The notes under the pieces: generated by a model
Told to the model about the DNA's origin: nothing
Database searches by the model: none
Seen by the model: the letters and a program-made list of their open reading frames with translations, nothing else
Shown here: piece after piece, positions 22,859 to 33,526 of the stretch
How the letters are laid out: the number at the start of each line of letters is the position of its first letter
How positions within the stretch are numbered: the first letter of the stretch is position 1
From: Gyromitra esculenta
Lineage: Eukaryota; Ascomycota; Pezizomycetes; Pezizales; Discinaceae
Assembly: GCA_038503075.1 (NCBI GenBank)
Contig: JBCAML010000020.1
Span: forward strand, 1,302,001 to 1,366,000
Length of the DNA: 64,000 nt
Direction of reading: 5' to 3'
Program-made: the position numbers and the translations under genes

Positions 22859-24716
22859 GCGTAGAAGAAGAAGTTGTAGTATTAGTAGTAGTAGTAGTAG
22901 TAGTAGTAAAATAGGATTGGAGGTTGTTTGTGTAACGAATTTTTTCAGTTTTTTTTTTTGTTTGCAGCTGCATTGGCGTCTTTGTCGGATGGTGATGGTG
23001 ATGTTTCGATTTACATATTTAATTCTTTTTTTTCCGGTGACGTGAGTAGTGGTTACTTCTCTCGAAAGATCTACTCGGACTGTTCAGACGCTTTCTCTTT
23101 CAACTTTCGGATCTGAACTGTGATACTGTGCTCCAGTGATATCTCCTATGTTTTGTGAAGTGGTGTGTGGTGTAGGGTGATGTGGAGTAGATGAGGGAGG
23201 CGGGAGGTGAGGTGACGGTGGATCCCGTGATGTGAAATAGCTAGAATCCAACGTGATAAAGTAACTCGACTATTGATTGATCGCCGCCCATGTATTTCAG
23301 AGACCTGAAGGTTGAAAACGATGATAGATTCTCATGATCTGGTCACAACCCGATAGGCTCGTCCCCATCCCGTGTTGTCTGGGGCTGCTGCTATGGTACA
23401 CACCTGTATCTAGCACGAGGGCTTGGCAAGAGACCAACAACCCAAATATAAAAGCCATTCCGTGGGATAAAGGTCGAATTGATGCAGCAAAAGGTCGACA
23501 CCCACCTTCCCCTCCCTCACAGACAGCTAATCATAGTAATCTAGGTAGTGCGTATACCACTGAACTAATTTGCTTAGCTGAAAGTACACGCTTTTGGGAA
23601 ATTTTCAAGGCGATTCCACCCCGGGTGATGTACTGTGATACATGAAGCAGCCATCTCCGAAGATATTAAAAATAAAGCCAAAGCTTCACCATCGTGTTTT
23701 TCGTCTGGACGAGGCTTCATATTAAACTATTCACGCCATACATATCCGAAAATACTTTTTTATCCGTTAAAGGCATGTCTCCTATCTATCGGGGGTCTCA
23801 GGGGGTGCTCAGGGACAGCCGAGTGTTCGAATTTAGCGGTCCGTCTATTTCAATGACTAACTGTGTTGTGGATACCTAAAAACAAAAATTCCGCTTAGGT
23901 GACCTTTTCTTGGTGTGGATAGATTGAGGAGCTTGTGGATCTAGCAAGTCTATGGGTCATCTCTCCATACACTATTTTCAATATTATCAAGTTTTGCTCT
24001 GAGTAAGAGTATAGGTATAGGAATATTTCGGCTCCCAATTCGCTGATGAAAGGAAAGCGATGCATTGGGGAAATATTTTACTAAACCCTTGACGGGAACG
24101 GATATGCATAGATTTTACCAACCGCGATCGAGGTAGAGTGGGGGTGAAACAAAATAGCGAATAGATGTAGCGATACAGAATTACGACACAGTTAACAGGC
24201 GGAACGGAAGCAGACTCATTTGATATCTTCCGTGATATTCGACCACTTCTCTAGGGGCTTCAGCTGGCTTAAGTTATGTAATATTTTAGCACTGCTTAGA
24301 AACAGGTTGTTTGCTCCTGCCCTTTTTTTATACTCAAGTCTTGAGTTAGCTAAGAACTGCCTGCATATGGTATCCGAGTGATAGCGAGTGATTTAACGAG
24401 TGCTAGTAGATGATTGTGCCCAGCTGCAGACGAATCCATTTAACTACTGGGTATTGAGTTTCAAGAAAATTCAAGGTAGTAGTTAAAAACAACCTTGAAT
24501 GCTTTGCCATTTCTAACACTACAGGCTACGTATACTAAACCTCGCAGAAGAAATTCCACTTAGTGCCTGCATTGACTACCATTACCAGCCTAACCATAGC
24601 CTAACAACCCTCGTACCTATCACAGACATTTATCAAAGCAACACACAACCCTGACAGACGAAACCCAAGAGCCACTCTAAAGGCCACATCTCTCTCCACC
24701 GAAACCACGATAGAAC
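22859..24716. other. gene-less stretch, 3' flank of wall-protein gene
   Basis: The first 60 bases hold a (GTA/AGT)n microsatellite of about eight units (22882-22908), probably in the 3' UTR. Further on I see T-rich runs and a CGAGTGATA site (24375-24383) immediately followed by a second near copy (GCGAGTGAT). No gene is supported. Confidence 0.5.
22882..22908. repeat. trinucleotide microsatellite (AGT)n
   Basis: About eight uninterrupted AGT units lie 25 bases past the stop codon of the wall-protein gene, in the likely 3' UTR. Confidence 0.85.
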
Positions 24717-26411
24717 TTAATCCGAGACTCCCTCACCCTTCCCCATCAGAATCGCATCCTCCTCTTGATTGTTAATGAACTTCAACATTATACCACCCTG
24801 TGACACCTTTTTCTCCCCACAAAACTCTACCAACTCCTCGTCAATCTGCTCGCACCTCTTCCTCTCCATGTCTTGCAATCTCTTCACCGTCCTACGAGCC
24901 GGAGGCGGAGAGTTGGAATGGACGAACATCGGCAACGTCTGACCGTTATCAATCCCCTCCATTCCATCGACATACTGCGCATTCGTAATAGTGATGGACC
25001 TGATAGCCGGGAACATATACTTCCTGAGCGACGGAACCAGCCAAGACCAATCATGTGCCGAGATAACGAGAGTGAGAGTCTTGAGATACGGTCCAGGCGC
25101 GTACAGCATCTCGAGTGGTTCTTCTGGCTTAAACGCTGTGCGAAGCAAGCTTACGGGCGGGAGCTGGGTGCGAGGTACTAGCGCTAATCTGAGGTGCTGG
25201 AGACGGGGCGCGAGCTGGAGTACGGCGGATATGAAGTGGTCTGGACGGAACGGGACCATGTAGCTCTTGGTATCGTCGACCGCTGTGAGCATGGTGAGGC
25301 TTGTGAGTCTCTGAACTTCGTCGACAGGCTGCTTGAGATACGTTATGAGAGGTTTAGAGGCATAGCCGCCGTAGGATCCGGGCTGGATGTTGAGCGAGGA
25401 TAGCTGGTTGGGCGGGAGGGCTTCGAACAATACGTCGAAAGAGCGGACACCAGATAACGAGAGGCAGCGGAGACTTGGGAGATGGTGGAATGGAAAGCTG
25501 TCGCCGATGGACTCCTCTAGTAACACGACGCCCAAATTAAGTTCCCTGAGATCCTTCCAGTTTTCATGGATTCCAATAAAGTCCACGGCCGTGTTGGTGC
25601 CAAAGTGACTCAAGTAGCGGAGTTTGTGCGGGTTCTGATGTTCCCTCCAGTCCCATTTCTTCCAGTTCTCGTTTACTGCCACGGCTGTCAATGTTGACCT
25701 ACGCAGTGGTTCCAATCTTGGTATCAAGTTAACGAAGGCCGCGATATCGCCGAGACCGACTACACTTTCGAGACATGGCAGAATTTCGAGGATGTCGACA
25801 AGATGCGGCACTATATTGACCGCTGCTGGGTGCACCCTGGCATCCATTGTCCCCAATTCCCACGGGTATTGATTCTTCATCGGGAAACTGATCTTTTTGA
25901 CGGTTCTAACGATATACGAGCCCGTGTCCGTCCTTAAGGTTCTGAGTAATTGCCTCAAAGACCGTTCCTGCTGGCGGAATGTGTAGCTGCAATCTTTTTC
26001 TCTCCATAGCTTCATGTGGATTGGACATGATGTTATACACGGCTGGGGCATTCGTGTAGCTAGACGTTGCTCCAATATCACCCAGGGGTAACTTGCTATT
26101 GCCTTCCGAGTTGCAGATGAGCGATTGGCTTCCTTGGGTATAGCATCTAACCGAATGCTAGTGTCGAATGTTAAATCCAGGTTTTCGTACAGAAGCTTCG
26201 TAGCGACTTGGTTTGCAGCGCGAGATACGAGGCAACATCTATACAAAGTATGCATACGGCATATTGAGCAGCCCGGAAACTCGCCATTCTGGACCCATCC
26301 AAATATTTGTATGATGAGCTCTATAGGGAATCGACAGCGTGGAGGAGGAAGTTGTGGGGGAATTTCGCCTAGATAAAAGGACAACGTTATGTCTGATAAT
26401 ATTTTCTCCAT
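24717..26411 (-). CDS. F-box-like protein with leucine-rich-repeat-like body, 564 aa
   Basis: A single intronless frame. Residues about 24-80 look like an F-box: a proline-rich lead, RFPIELIIQIFGWV, an insertion with CSICRMHT, then LYRCCLVSRAANQVATKLLYENLDL. The body has irregular leucine-rich segments (DLRELNLGVVLLEE, HHLPSLRCLSLSGV, RLQHLRLALVP, YLKTLTLVISAHDW) spaced like the degenerate repeats of fungal F-box proteins. The C-terminus is polar with a possible short coiled coil (RRTVKRLQDMERKRCEQIDEE). Such proteins bridge a substrate to SCF ubiquitin ligases; the substrate is unknown. Fungal F-box/LRR genes are numerous and diverge fast, so no orthologue is proposed. The ATG at 26411 is the first in frame and precedes the F-box by the usual short distance. 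Confidence 0.75.
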   Translation of the reverse strand: MEKILSDITLSFYLGEIPPQLPPPRCRFPIELIIQIFGWVQNGEFPGCSICRMHTLYRCCLVSRAANQVATKLLYENLDLTFDTSIRLDAIPKEANRSSATRKAIASYPWVILEQRLATRMPQPCITSCPIHMKLWREKDCSYTFRQQERSLRQLLRTLRTDTGSYIVRTVKKISFPMKNQYPWELGTMDARVHPAAVNIVPHLVDILEILPCLESVVGLGDIAAFVNLIPRLEPLRRSTLTAVAVNENWKKWDWREHQNPHKLRYLSHFGTNTAVDFIGIHENWKDLRELNLGVVLLEESIGDSFPFHHLPSLRCLSLSGVRSFDVLFEALPPNQLSSLNIQPGSYGGYASKPLITYLKQPVDEVQRLTSLTMLTAVDDTKSYMVPFRPDHFISAVLQLAPRLQHLRLALVPRTQLPPVSLLRTAFKPEEPLEMLYAPGPYLKTLTLVISAHDWSWLVPSLRKYMFPAIRSITITNAQYVDGMEGIDNGQTLPMFVHSNSPPPARRTVKRLQDMERKRCEQIDEELVEFCGEKKVSQGGIMLKFINNQEEDAILMGKGEGVSD

Positions 26412-27253
26412 CTTTGAGGACGAATGGTGTTTTGCGAGGTTTGTATGGACTATTTGGATCTTTTATAGCAGTTGCTAGAATGCGTGGGATAGGGTTTTTG
26501 GTGTGGGAGTGATTCTATGGCGAAGAAGTCTGATTTTTAAGGTACGAGCTAGGCATGGCAACCTTATAGAATGATTGTCCAAAAAAAAAAAATAGCTATC
26601 TTTTATTTACTCAGTAGGGCACCATAACCTAAGGGCTGAATGTGCGGATGAAATAATAAATAATAAATAATAAATCATTTACTCAATAGGTGCATGCGAA
26701 TAAATTCCGTTAATATGTAGTGATAGTCTTACTCAGAAACTTAAATTTTTCATCGATAGTTATACTCGTTCTGACTATCATAGCCTACTGCTTTGCACTC
26801 TCAACAGCCAGTTCCCCTTCCTTCCCATTTCCCTATCCCACCTCTCACACCTCTTCATCCCCCATATCCTCTATCCATCCATCTTGTTTCCCCGCTAGTC
26901 TTCCTGCGAAACATTTCGCATCCGACATCTCAATTTCTATCCATCCAACATTTCCTCATCTTCCCTCCCTCGTCTTCCCTAATCTGCCATTGCACCTTCA
27001 TAGAATTTCACTCTAGCAGTATTTCTTACAAGTATTTATAGCTTGGGCGACACATCCACCGTCAGTTTATCATTCATCCTCCCCTCCTGAGTATCTACAT
27101 GTATCTTCTTATCCTCGCAGACATAGATAGATTAAACTTTATTAATTGTAACTTCGAAAGAGAGTATTTTGCAAGCTGACTCAAATCGACCGAATTTTTC
27201 ATCGTTACTCCCATCTTCGTGTTCCTTTTTCGAACACTCCCTCCATAGCATCA

Positions 27254-27888
27254 CTTCCTCCTAGTGTGGTCCACGAGGCGCCTCGAGGAGAGCGGATGGG
27301 TATGCCTCGAGGCCGCTCGTACATTTGAGGGCCTGCCTCGAGCAGCTCGAGCACATGGAGGGCTGCCTCGAGTCGGCTCGAGGTAGCTCGATAAGCTTGA
27401 GATATATACTAAAAAGGTTTATATAAAAAAATAAAGAAAAGAGCCATTAGCTAGGATATTACAAAGCCGCATTTCTTACTTCTCTCAGTTTCAACCTCCT
27501 ACTCTTCTACCTCCAGCTAACCCAACCAACCTTTTGCTAGTAGCAGTGCATTACTAGAAGAATACAATAGCCGATTCCTCTTTTTTGTTATAATATCACT
27601 AGCTCGGGGAAATAGCTGCTCTGAAGGAACACTAGTAGCCGGGACTGACATATAATCTCGGTCCATTCCAGCTAACCCAGGAAATCTATAGCTACTTGCT
27701 TCCCACCAATCATCCAAACAACAATCAACTTATGATTTAACTTGAATGCTCGAGCGGCTCGAGGCGAGCAGCCACACATGCCTCGAGACACCTCGTGCTC
27801 GTGAGCTCCCAACCTCGTGCTAGCTCGAGTCGAGGCCTTGAGGCGAGGCCTCGAGCGGCCATGCCTCGTGGACCACACTGCTTCCTCC
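27254..27888. mobile_element. non-autonomous (internally deleted) hAT transposon with 8-bp target duplication
   Basis: The element runs from 27262 to 27880 (619 bp). It starts TAGTGTGGTCCACGAGGC and ends with the inverse complement (GCCTCGTGGACCACACTG). It is flanked on both sides by the same octamer, CTTCCTCC (27254-27261 and 27881-27888), the size expected of hAT insertion. Both subterminal regions (27270-27390 and 27745-27870) are packed with CTCGAG palindromes, mostly GCCTCGAG or GGCTCGAG, which resemble the subterminal transposase-binding repeats of this superfamily. The interior is AT-rich and retains only the 3' end of a transposase gene on the minus strand. Confidence 0.93.
27517..27717 (-). 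pseudogene. remnant hAT transposase, C-terminal dimerisation domain
   Basis: About 65 codons encode the C-terminal hAT dimerisation domain: WWEASSYRFPGLAGMDRDYM, then SVPATSVPSEQLFPRASDII, TKKRNRLL, and a terminal LAKGWLG. This follows the family pattern (WW, then a YPxLA-like block, PATS, SER-F, R-L, WL). The catalytic RNase-H-like part, BED finger and start are absent because the frame abuts the subterminal repeats. It cannot encode an active transposase. Changes such as SEQLFPRAS in place of the usual SERLFS-type core suggest drift. Confidence 0.88.
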
Positions 27889-29291
27889 GAATAGATACCC
27901 ATACCGCAAAGTTTTCCTCGATCCCGAATATCCCCCTAGAAGCAACCAAGATTCTTATCCCTTATCTCCTTGTATCAGCCTTGAAGATCAACATCGTTAA
28001 CTATGATGAATCGTTTTATTTAGTTCTCATTTAGAGTCTGCGGGTTTTACGTCCAGTGATTTTGTGTACAGGATCTTATTACTACCCCATGCATGATATA
28101 TCACTCGCATCAATAAATTCCCCAATTCCGGCACAGATGCACCCCATAAGAACATTCTCTCGGCGCATTACTATAAATTCGCATCTTTCATGTCAGATCT
28201 CGTAGTGTCAAATCCCCTGCTATCTCGTACGGATTTTCCTACTATAATGCCATTGCCCACCAAAATTAATTTTCCATCTCGTGCGAAATCCTACCGAGGC
28301 CTAGCGCCCAACATATCGAAGTGTGACTGCGTCCCTATATAGCGGATATTGCCACGAAAACCGAGTGGTTCCCCATGTCTGTGGAAATGCGTTTCCATTT
28401 CTCCACCGACAAATGAGCTCGCCTATGCTCAAGGTACGTCTCACCAGATAATCTTCTGGAGCATTATTTCTATCCCCCTTACCTGGTTGTGGTCAAACTC
28501 TATAGCTATCCAAGAGCTATCAATGCACAGTGAAATACAGGAACCAACTATGAACACGCTCACTATAATTATAGGAAGTATTTAGATTATATTCTAAAAA
28601 GATGTATAGACGTATCTTCTATATCTTTATCAGGAAAATGTTTGGAAAATTCGAACACCTCACACACCAACTCCTGGAACGATTGCTTAATTTATATAAT
28701 ATCAGACAGTCTCCCAGCCGATCAGAACAATGCTATGATGCTGCTGGGTAGTAACACTTAACCCTAACCCTGATATGAGAACACAGACGTTCTGTAATGC
28801 TACAAACAACACAGACGCACAGGTATAAAATTTTCCTCCTACTCTTTGGCAGAACAAAGCTTACTGATTCCGGTGTAATTGCCAGTACTGCATACGCCAT
28901 CTGTCAAAGCCGCTCTGATAGGTGACATGATTACCGGCTAACAATCTGGGCTGAGATCTGCCCCGCACTTCAATTATTGCATATCGAGCAGCAGGATTGG
29001 TAACCAAACGGAGCCCTCACGAAGAAATATGTATGCATCGACAAGGGTCGGAGCACGGTGGGCCGTGACCCGTAATATCGTGGCACCAGACACATTGCTG
29101 CTTCCCTCTTTTTCTTCTTTTTTACTTTTTAATTGCTGTGACCGCTTGGACAGAAAATATATGTTGGGACTCAAGGCCACCAGTTTCAGAAGCAACAGAT
29201 AGGGACTCGAATAGGTAGATATAAAAAAAAAGGACTTCGTTCAAAGCTGCGCGCGCCATTGACTCGGGGAATCAGTCAAGACAATCCCATC

Positions 29292-30453
29292 ATGTCGATC
29301 CCCCAGATGAAACTGGCAACGCCAACTACTCCACCCACCCCAGTGGTTCTCCAAAACCCAGCACTAACCCGATTTTCACTCTCGGGGAAAACCGCTATAG
29401 GTACGCTATATGTGCAATATCTAGCTTCCATTCGCACCCGCCTAAAAGAAAGAAAGACAGAAAGAAAGAAAAAAATAATAATCTTCAAGTCCGGGTTCTC
29501 ACGATAACTAACAGCTCGTCAGTTACCGGAGGAGCCGGAGGACTAGGGTTTGAAGCTGCGCGAGCGCTGCTCGAACACGGGGTTATCCGGGTTGCATTAT
29601 TCGACATCAATGCTTCCGTCGGGCACGATGCTGCCGGCCGACTGAGCGCGAGCTTTTCAGACGCAAAGGTGGTGTTTAAGCTGGTTGACGTGACGGATGC
29701 TAGCAGCGTGAATACGGCTGTCGATGAAGTCGTGGGTGGGTTCGGACGCATTGATATTTTGCTTGCGTTCGCGGGGATCGTCAAGTGCGAGCACGCTCTG
29801 GGGATGGACCTGCAGGCATGGCAGAGGGTGCTGGATGTGAATTTGACGGGGTCGTTTCTGTGTGCTCAGGCTGTTGCGAAGTACGTTCCAAACAAATCTA
29901 GGGGGAGGGGAGGGGGAGGGGAGGGGGAGGGGGAGGGGGGAGATGATGATAGTTTTTTGTTTCGTCGTTCCAGGATTAAGGAAACATTGCAGACCAGCTA
30001 ACCGCGACACCACCAGTAAAATGGTGACCCAGGGCACAGGTGGCTCTATCGTCCTGATAGCTTCCATTTCCGGCCATGCGACAAACTTCCCGCAGCCCCA
30101 GGTCAACTACAACATATCGAAAGCAGGCGTGTTGATGATGTGCAAGAACCTAGCGGCCGAATGGGGAAGATACGGCATCACGGTCAATTCCATCTCTCCG
30201 GGCTACATGGACACGGTGTTGAACGAAGGCGATGGGCTGGACGAGCACAAGAAGATCTGGCTTGCGAGAACGCCATTGGGCAGAATGGGCGGTAGGGATG
30301 AGCTTAATGGGGCGGTTGTGTTGCTTTGCAGTGATGCAGCGAGATTTATCACAGGGACCGATATCAAGGTTGATGGTCCGTATTTAGTGCCCCCCCATTG
30401 TATTTTCATTTATCTGATTTGGTCATACAGGTGGCATTTCTACTTTAGTTTAG
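29292..30453 (+). CDS. short-chain dehydrogenase/reductase (SDR), polyol/ketose type, 282 aa
   Basis: Four exons, 29292-29400, 29523-29880, 30017-30375 and 30431-30453, join in phase. The Rossmann motif TGGAGGLG is at residues 38-45, with an AFAG segment in the usual NAG position. The catalytic triad is Ser174 (in IASISG), Tyr187 and Lys191 (YNISK). PG and the cofactor-proximal tail DIKVDGG follow. The sequence MVTQGTGGSIVLIASISG and an N-terminal extension before the Rossmann fold resemble fungal sorbose reductase, arabinitol and mannitol dehydrogenase-like SDRs; the exact substrate is not determinable. The last exon is tiny and its donor (GTCCGT) is weak, so the C-terminus is the least certain part. 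Intron 2 has a G-rich run. A Zn2Cys6 regulator gene lies convergently 383 bp downstream. Confidence 0.88.
29901..29941 (+). repeat. G-rich tract (GGGGAGG)n inside SDR intron 2
   Basis: A run of (G)3-6A units on the coding strand, with more than four G-tracts of three or more, lies within intron 29881-30016. The transcript could form a G-quadruplex here. This is a sequence-only inference. Confidence 0.6.
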
Positions 30454-30836
30454 ACTACGGTATTTGCCCTATTGGTCAGTTCTTGGGACGCTCAAATAGG
30501 ATTTATAGGGTATTTAGCTAGAACAAAGTAGCTCATCAAATAAACATGCAATCCCAAACAAGTAGAAATGCGAATATAAATCACATAATATCACTCGGTA
30601 ATTTGCCTTGCCAGAAATTACTGAGACAGCATATCCACAGTCTCACACACACACCGAAATACAGAAACCATTGCTGAAGGTATCTCTTTTGTGGCTGACG
30701 GCTGTGCCACCAAGATCTAACCTAAGCCTGCCCATAATTCCATGAAATCGCAATAAAAACACCACGCTCTGCAGCGGAAGGTGATAGAAAACCTGTAGAT
30801 ATATATAACAAGTTACGCAATACATAGCACAGCAAT
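30454..30836. other. convergent intergenic region between SDR and regulator genes
   Basis: No gene. It contains a CGAGTGATA site in inverted orientation (30589-30597) that overlaps an imperfect hairpin: CTCGGTAATTT at 30594-30604 pairs with AAATTACTGAG at 30615-30625, with one mismatch. The region serves as the 3' flank of both genes, so the hairpin could mark 3' ends. Confidence 0.5.
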
Positions 30837-31832
30837 TCACGCCTCATCCAAGCCATCAAGGTTCTGAGCAAAAAGCGAAGGATCCAGCACCAGATCCTCA
30901 TACCCATGCGTATCCATAGCCATCCAAGAATCCAGCTCCAGCTCCGGCACGCCCATTCCCTGCGTCGAGAATCCCAGCCCTCCCAGCCCCACCCCACCAC
31001 TCCATCCCTCCATCCCCGCGAGTAAGCCACAGCCTCCCGCATCCTCGCCTTTACTCCCAGGCATCTCCAGCACCGACGGAGTCCCGCCATCGCCATCGCC
31101 TTCTTTCTTCCACAGCTTCCCCACCCTCCTTAAAACATCCAAGCACCTCTGCGCACCGTCGCCCAAACAGCCCTTGGCAGCCTTGAAGCACTCCTCCGCA
31201 TTCTCGATCCCCTCAATCCACACCTTCTCCGGATCCTCCGTCTTCAGCATGGCAATGACCAGCACCAGCGCCGCCTGAAACGCAAAATACGTGCAATACC
31301 ACGCGACGCCCCTCCTCAGCGTCTCCGAGTCTATAAACGCGCGCACGGTATCGATAGTCTCCAGCGCGAGCGAAAGACACACCATCGCGTCTTTATCCGG
31401 CAACGACGCTCCGAACCCCCGCTGCTTCCCCTTCTTGTTCTTGCGCTTGCTCAGGAGCGGCAGGAAGCGCTTGTACATTATCATCCTGAGATTGAGCTCT
31501 TTGCAGACCACGATGATCCTCGGCGCGCAGAACCAGGGCGGCACGGGAGCCGACACGGCGAAGTAGGGCGGGAGGGAGTTGCGCCACGACAGGATCTGGG
31601 CGTCGAACGCGTATATGAGGTCTCGCGAGAGCTGCTGGTGGCGGTACCGCGAGGTTGAGAAACTGTGGATACGGTTTGCGACGCGGATGAGGCGTGCGTG
31701 TGCGATCGTTGCGGAGTAGGGCGTGATTGCGGTTGTGGGTGGTGGGAGTATACAGGATGGTGAATTCAACATCTAAACCAACCCTCAGCCCCCCCCGTTA
31801 GCAAATCAAAGACCCCAGAACAGAACACAATA

Positions 31833-31863
<31 letters not shown>

Positions 31864-33526
31864 GTGATGCTATACCGAATCGTCTACATTCGCCGGAAGC
31901 CGTGTTTCGGCGCGATCGTTCACGACCGTCGGCCTCCCGAACGTGATCGATGCGCCGACGTCAAAGATATACAGCAGCCACCATGTCCGTCGCCGCATGT
32001 CCCTTCCCAGCGTATTCGGGCTCTGCGAACCCGTTTCTGCAAAGTCGCGGTGGAGACCTAACCCAAGCGCCATCCGGACCGCTGCACCCATCATGTTGTA
32101 TCCAGTATTTGGACGGTCCCTCTTTTGCAGATAATGACCCTGTTTGTGTTTAGCGTATGGAACTGTTGTATTTGTGGGTGGGGGGTGGAGGGGGGGGTTA
32201 GTATACTATTAAAGCTAGCGCATGAACATGCTCTAATGTTCCAGATTCCAATATACTCGTCGTCGATAGCCTGCTTCGTACAAGGTTCCAGATCCGTAGA
32301 TCTAGGTCTATATCTTCCTCGACAGAGCCAGAATGGGAGTTAAATGCGCCCAGCGTCAGGATCATGTAGTAGATCAATCGCCAAGGCGACGACTCGGGAA
32401 CTGTGGATAGGTCTGCGCATTTCAGACGAAAGATCGGTTCCTGGATGAGGGGGTATGCAGGATGGTAGTAAGTAAAATACGAGTCTATCAGGAGAGAACT
32501 TATGGCTGAGGATGTGAGATTATTCGAGACCCGGTAGTTGATGGGGGATATATAGAGCGGCGATGGAGGTGGCAGGAGCGAGTATTCGTGATGACGGGAG
32601 ACAAGACGGTGTACAGTGCGCAACAGAGCAGCGCCAGACGATGTTCCTATATAGAAGTTTAGCAAAAGAGTGTTTTATAGAGAGTGTGTTTTTTTTGTGG
32701 TGCGAACTCACCCAGATACCCCACGTCTCTCGAATCAACGTTCAGGTTTGCCATCCCATCAGACAGGAAGGCCATCTTGCTGTCGACATCAGGGTCTGAG
32801 AACTCATGCCATTCGAATCCACAAACGCTTTCTGGAAACGCTTCTTCTTCCCCTTCTCCCTCTCCTTCCTCGCCTTCATCGTTATCTTCTTGAGACGTAT
32901 CATTTCCCGTATCCGGTGTTGCAGCCCCGCCAGACAAGAGAGCGTCGATGTCAATTGACGGGTCCAGAGTCCGTATCAAGCTCTCCAGTTTCGCGCACCG
33001 AGACTGGAGGTAATCGAGGTTCCTTTTTGTCCCCCCCCACACACATACCATGTAAACAGACGTTCTCCAGTCAACCACCAACAAACCCCGAAACAGACTG
33101 AGTGTTTACACACTTTCTGGTCAGCGGCAGCCGTACAGGCCGAGCTTCATAATTGCAGCTCCGGTTCGCCTTCCGACAGAACGTACAAGGCGAGTCGCCA
33201 GAGCACTACTCACACACACAGACGGCGTTACAACAATTGCCCCCCACATCAGACTGCGCCAAAAAAACATACCTTTCCTTTACGGCGCTACACTCCCTAG
33301 TCAGCACAACTAAGCTTTTCGCGTGTGGAGGAAAATGCTAAACGCACCTTGCATTCAGTACACTAGAATTCCCTCCCCCCCGTCACCCGGTCCGGAGCGA
33401 TGACTCGGTCAGCCATGTTACTTTCCGCTCACACAATCAGTTCATGGGAGCCAGAAAAAGGGTCTGTATAGTTACCGCCCAGGCCGTAGTATTTGCCGGC
33501 GAGGCTCTGTTGCGTCGTTCGGGCAT
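30837..33526 (-). CDS. Zn2Cys6 fungal-specific transcription factor, 707 aa
   Basis: Eight exons on the minus strand (33526-33476, 33362-33348, 33287-33273, 33205-33114, 33022-32712, 32646-32207, 32139-31876, 31772-30837) join in phase throughout. Residues 18-44 form a perfect binuclear zinc cluster, C-x2-C-x6-C-x5-C-x2-C-x6-C (Cys 18, 21, 28, 34, 37, 44), followed by a short leucine-rich coiled coil (NLDYLQSRCAKLESLIRTL) for dimerisation. A Glu/Gly-rich acidic tract is at about 92-107. The fungal transcription-factor (middle homology) domain shows YLGGTSSGAALL, YYHPAYPLIQEPIF, GYNMMGAAVRMALGLGLHR and RRRTWWLLYIFDVGASITFG. Exons 2 and 3 are 15-nt micro-exons that together encode CTECK-RRKGK. 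It probably acts in the nucleus and may control the neighbouring SDR gene; that is inferred from position only. Confidence 0.92.
31832..31863. repeat. (GGCT)n tetranucleotide microsatellite
   Basis: About seven GGCT units lie inside intron 7 of the Zn2Cys6 gene (31773-31875). The run is near the 5' splice site, so length changes could affect splicing. Confidence 0.85.

Larger units (their letters stand above)
26412..29291. other. gene-less stretch containing the hAT element
   Basis: Besides the hAT element (27262-27880) it contains an (AATA/ATA)n run at 26653-26683 lying between two imperfect 20-bp direct repeats (TTTACTCARTAGG, at about 26607 and 26678), a TACATGTA site (27096-27103) and a CGAGTGATA site in inverted orientation (28099-28107). 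The open frames here are short and C/T-rich or featureless. Confidence 0.5.
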
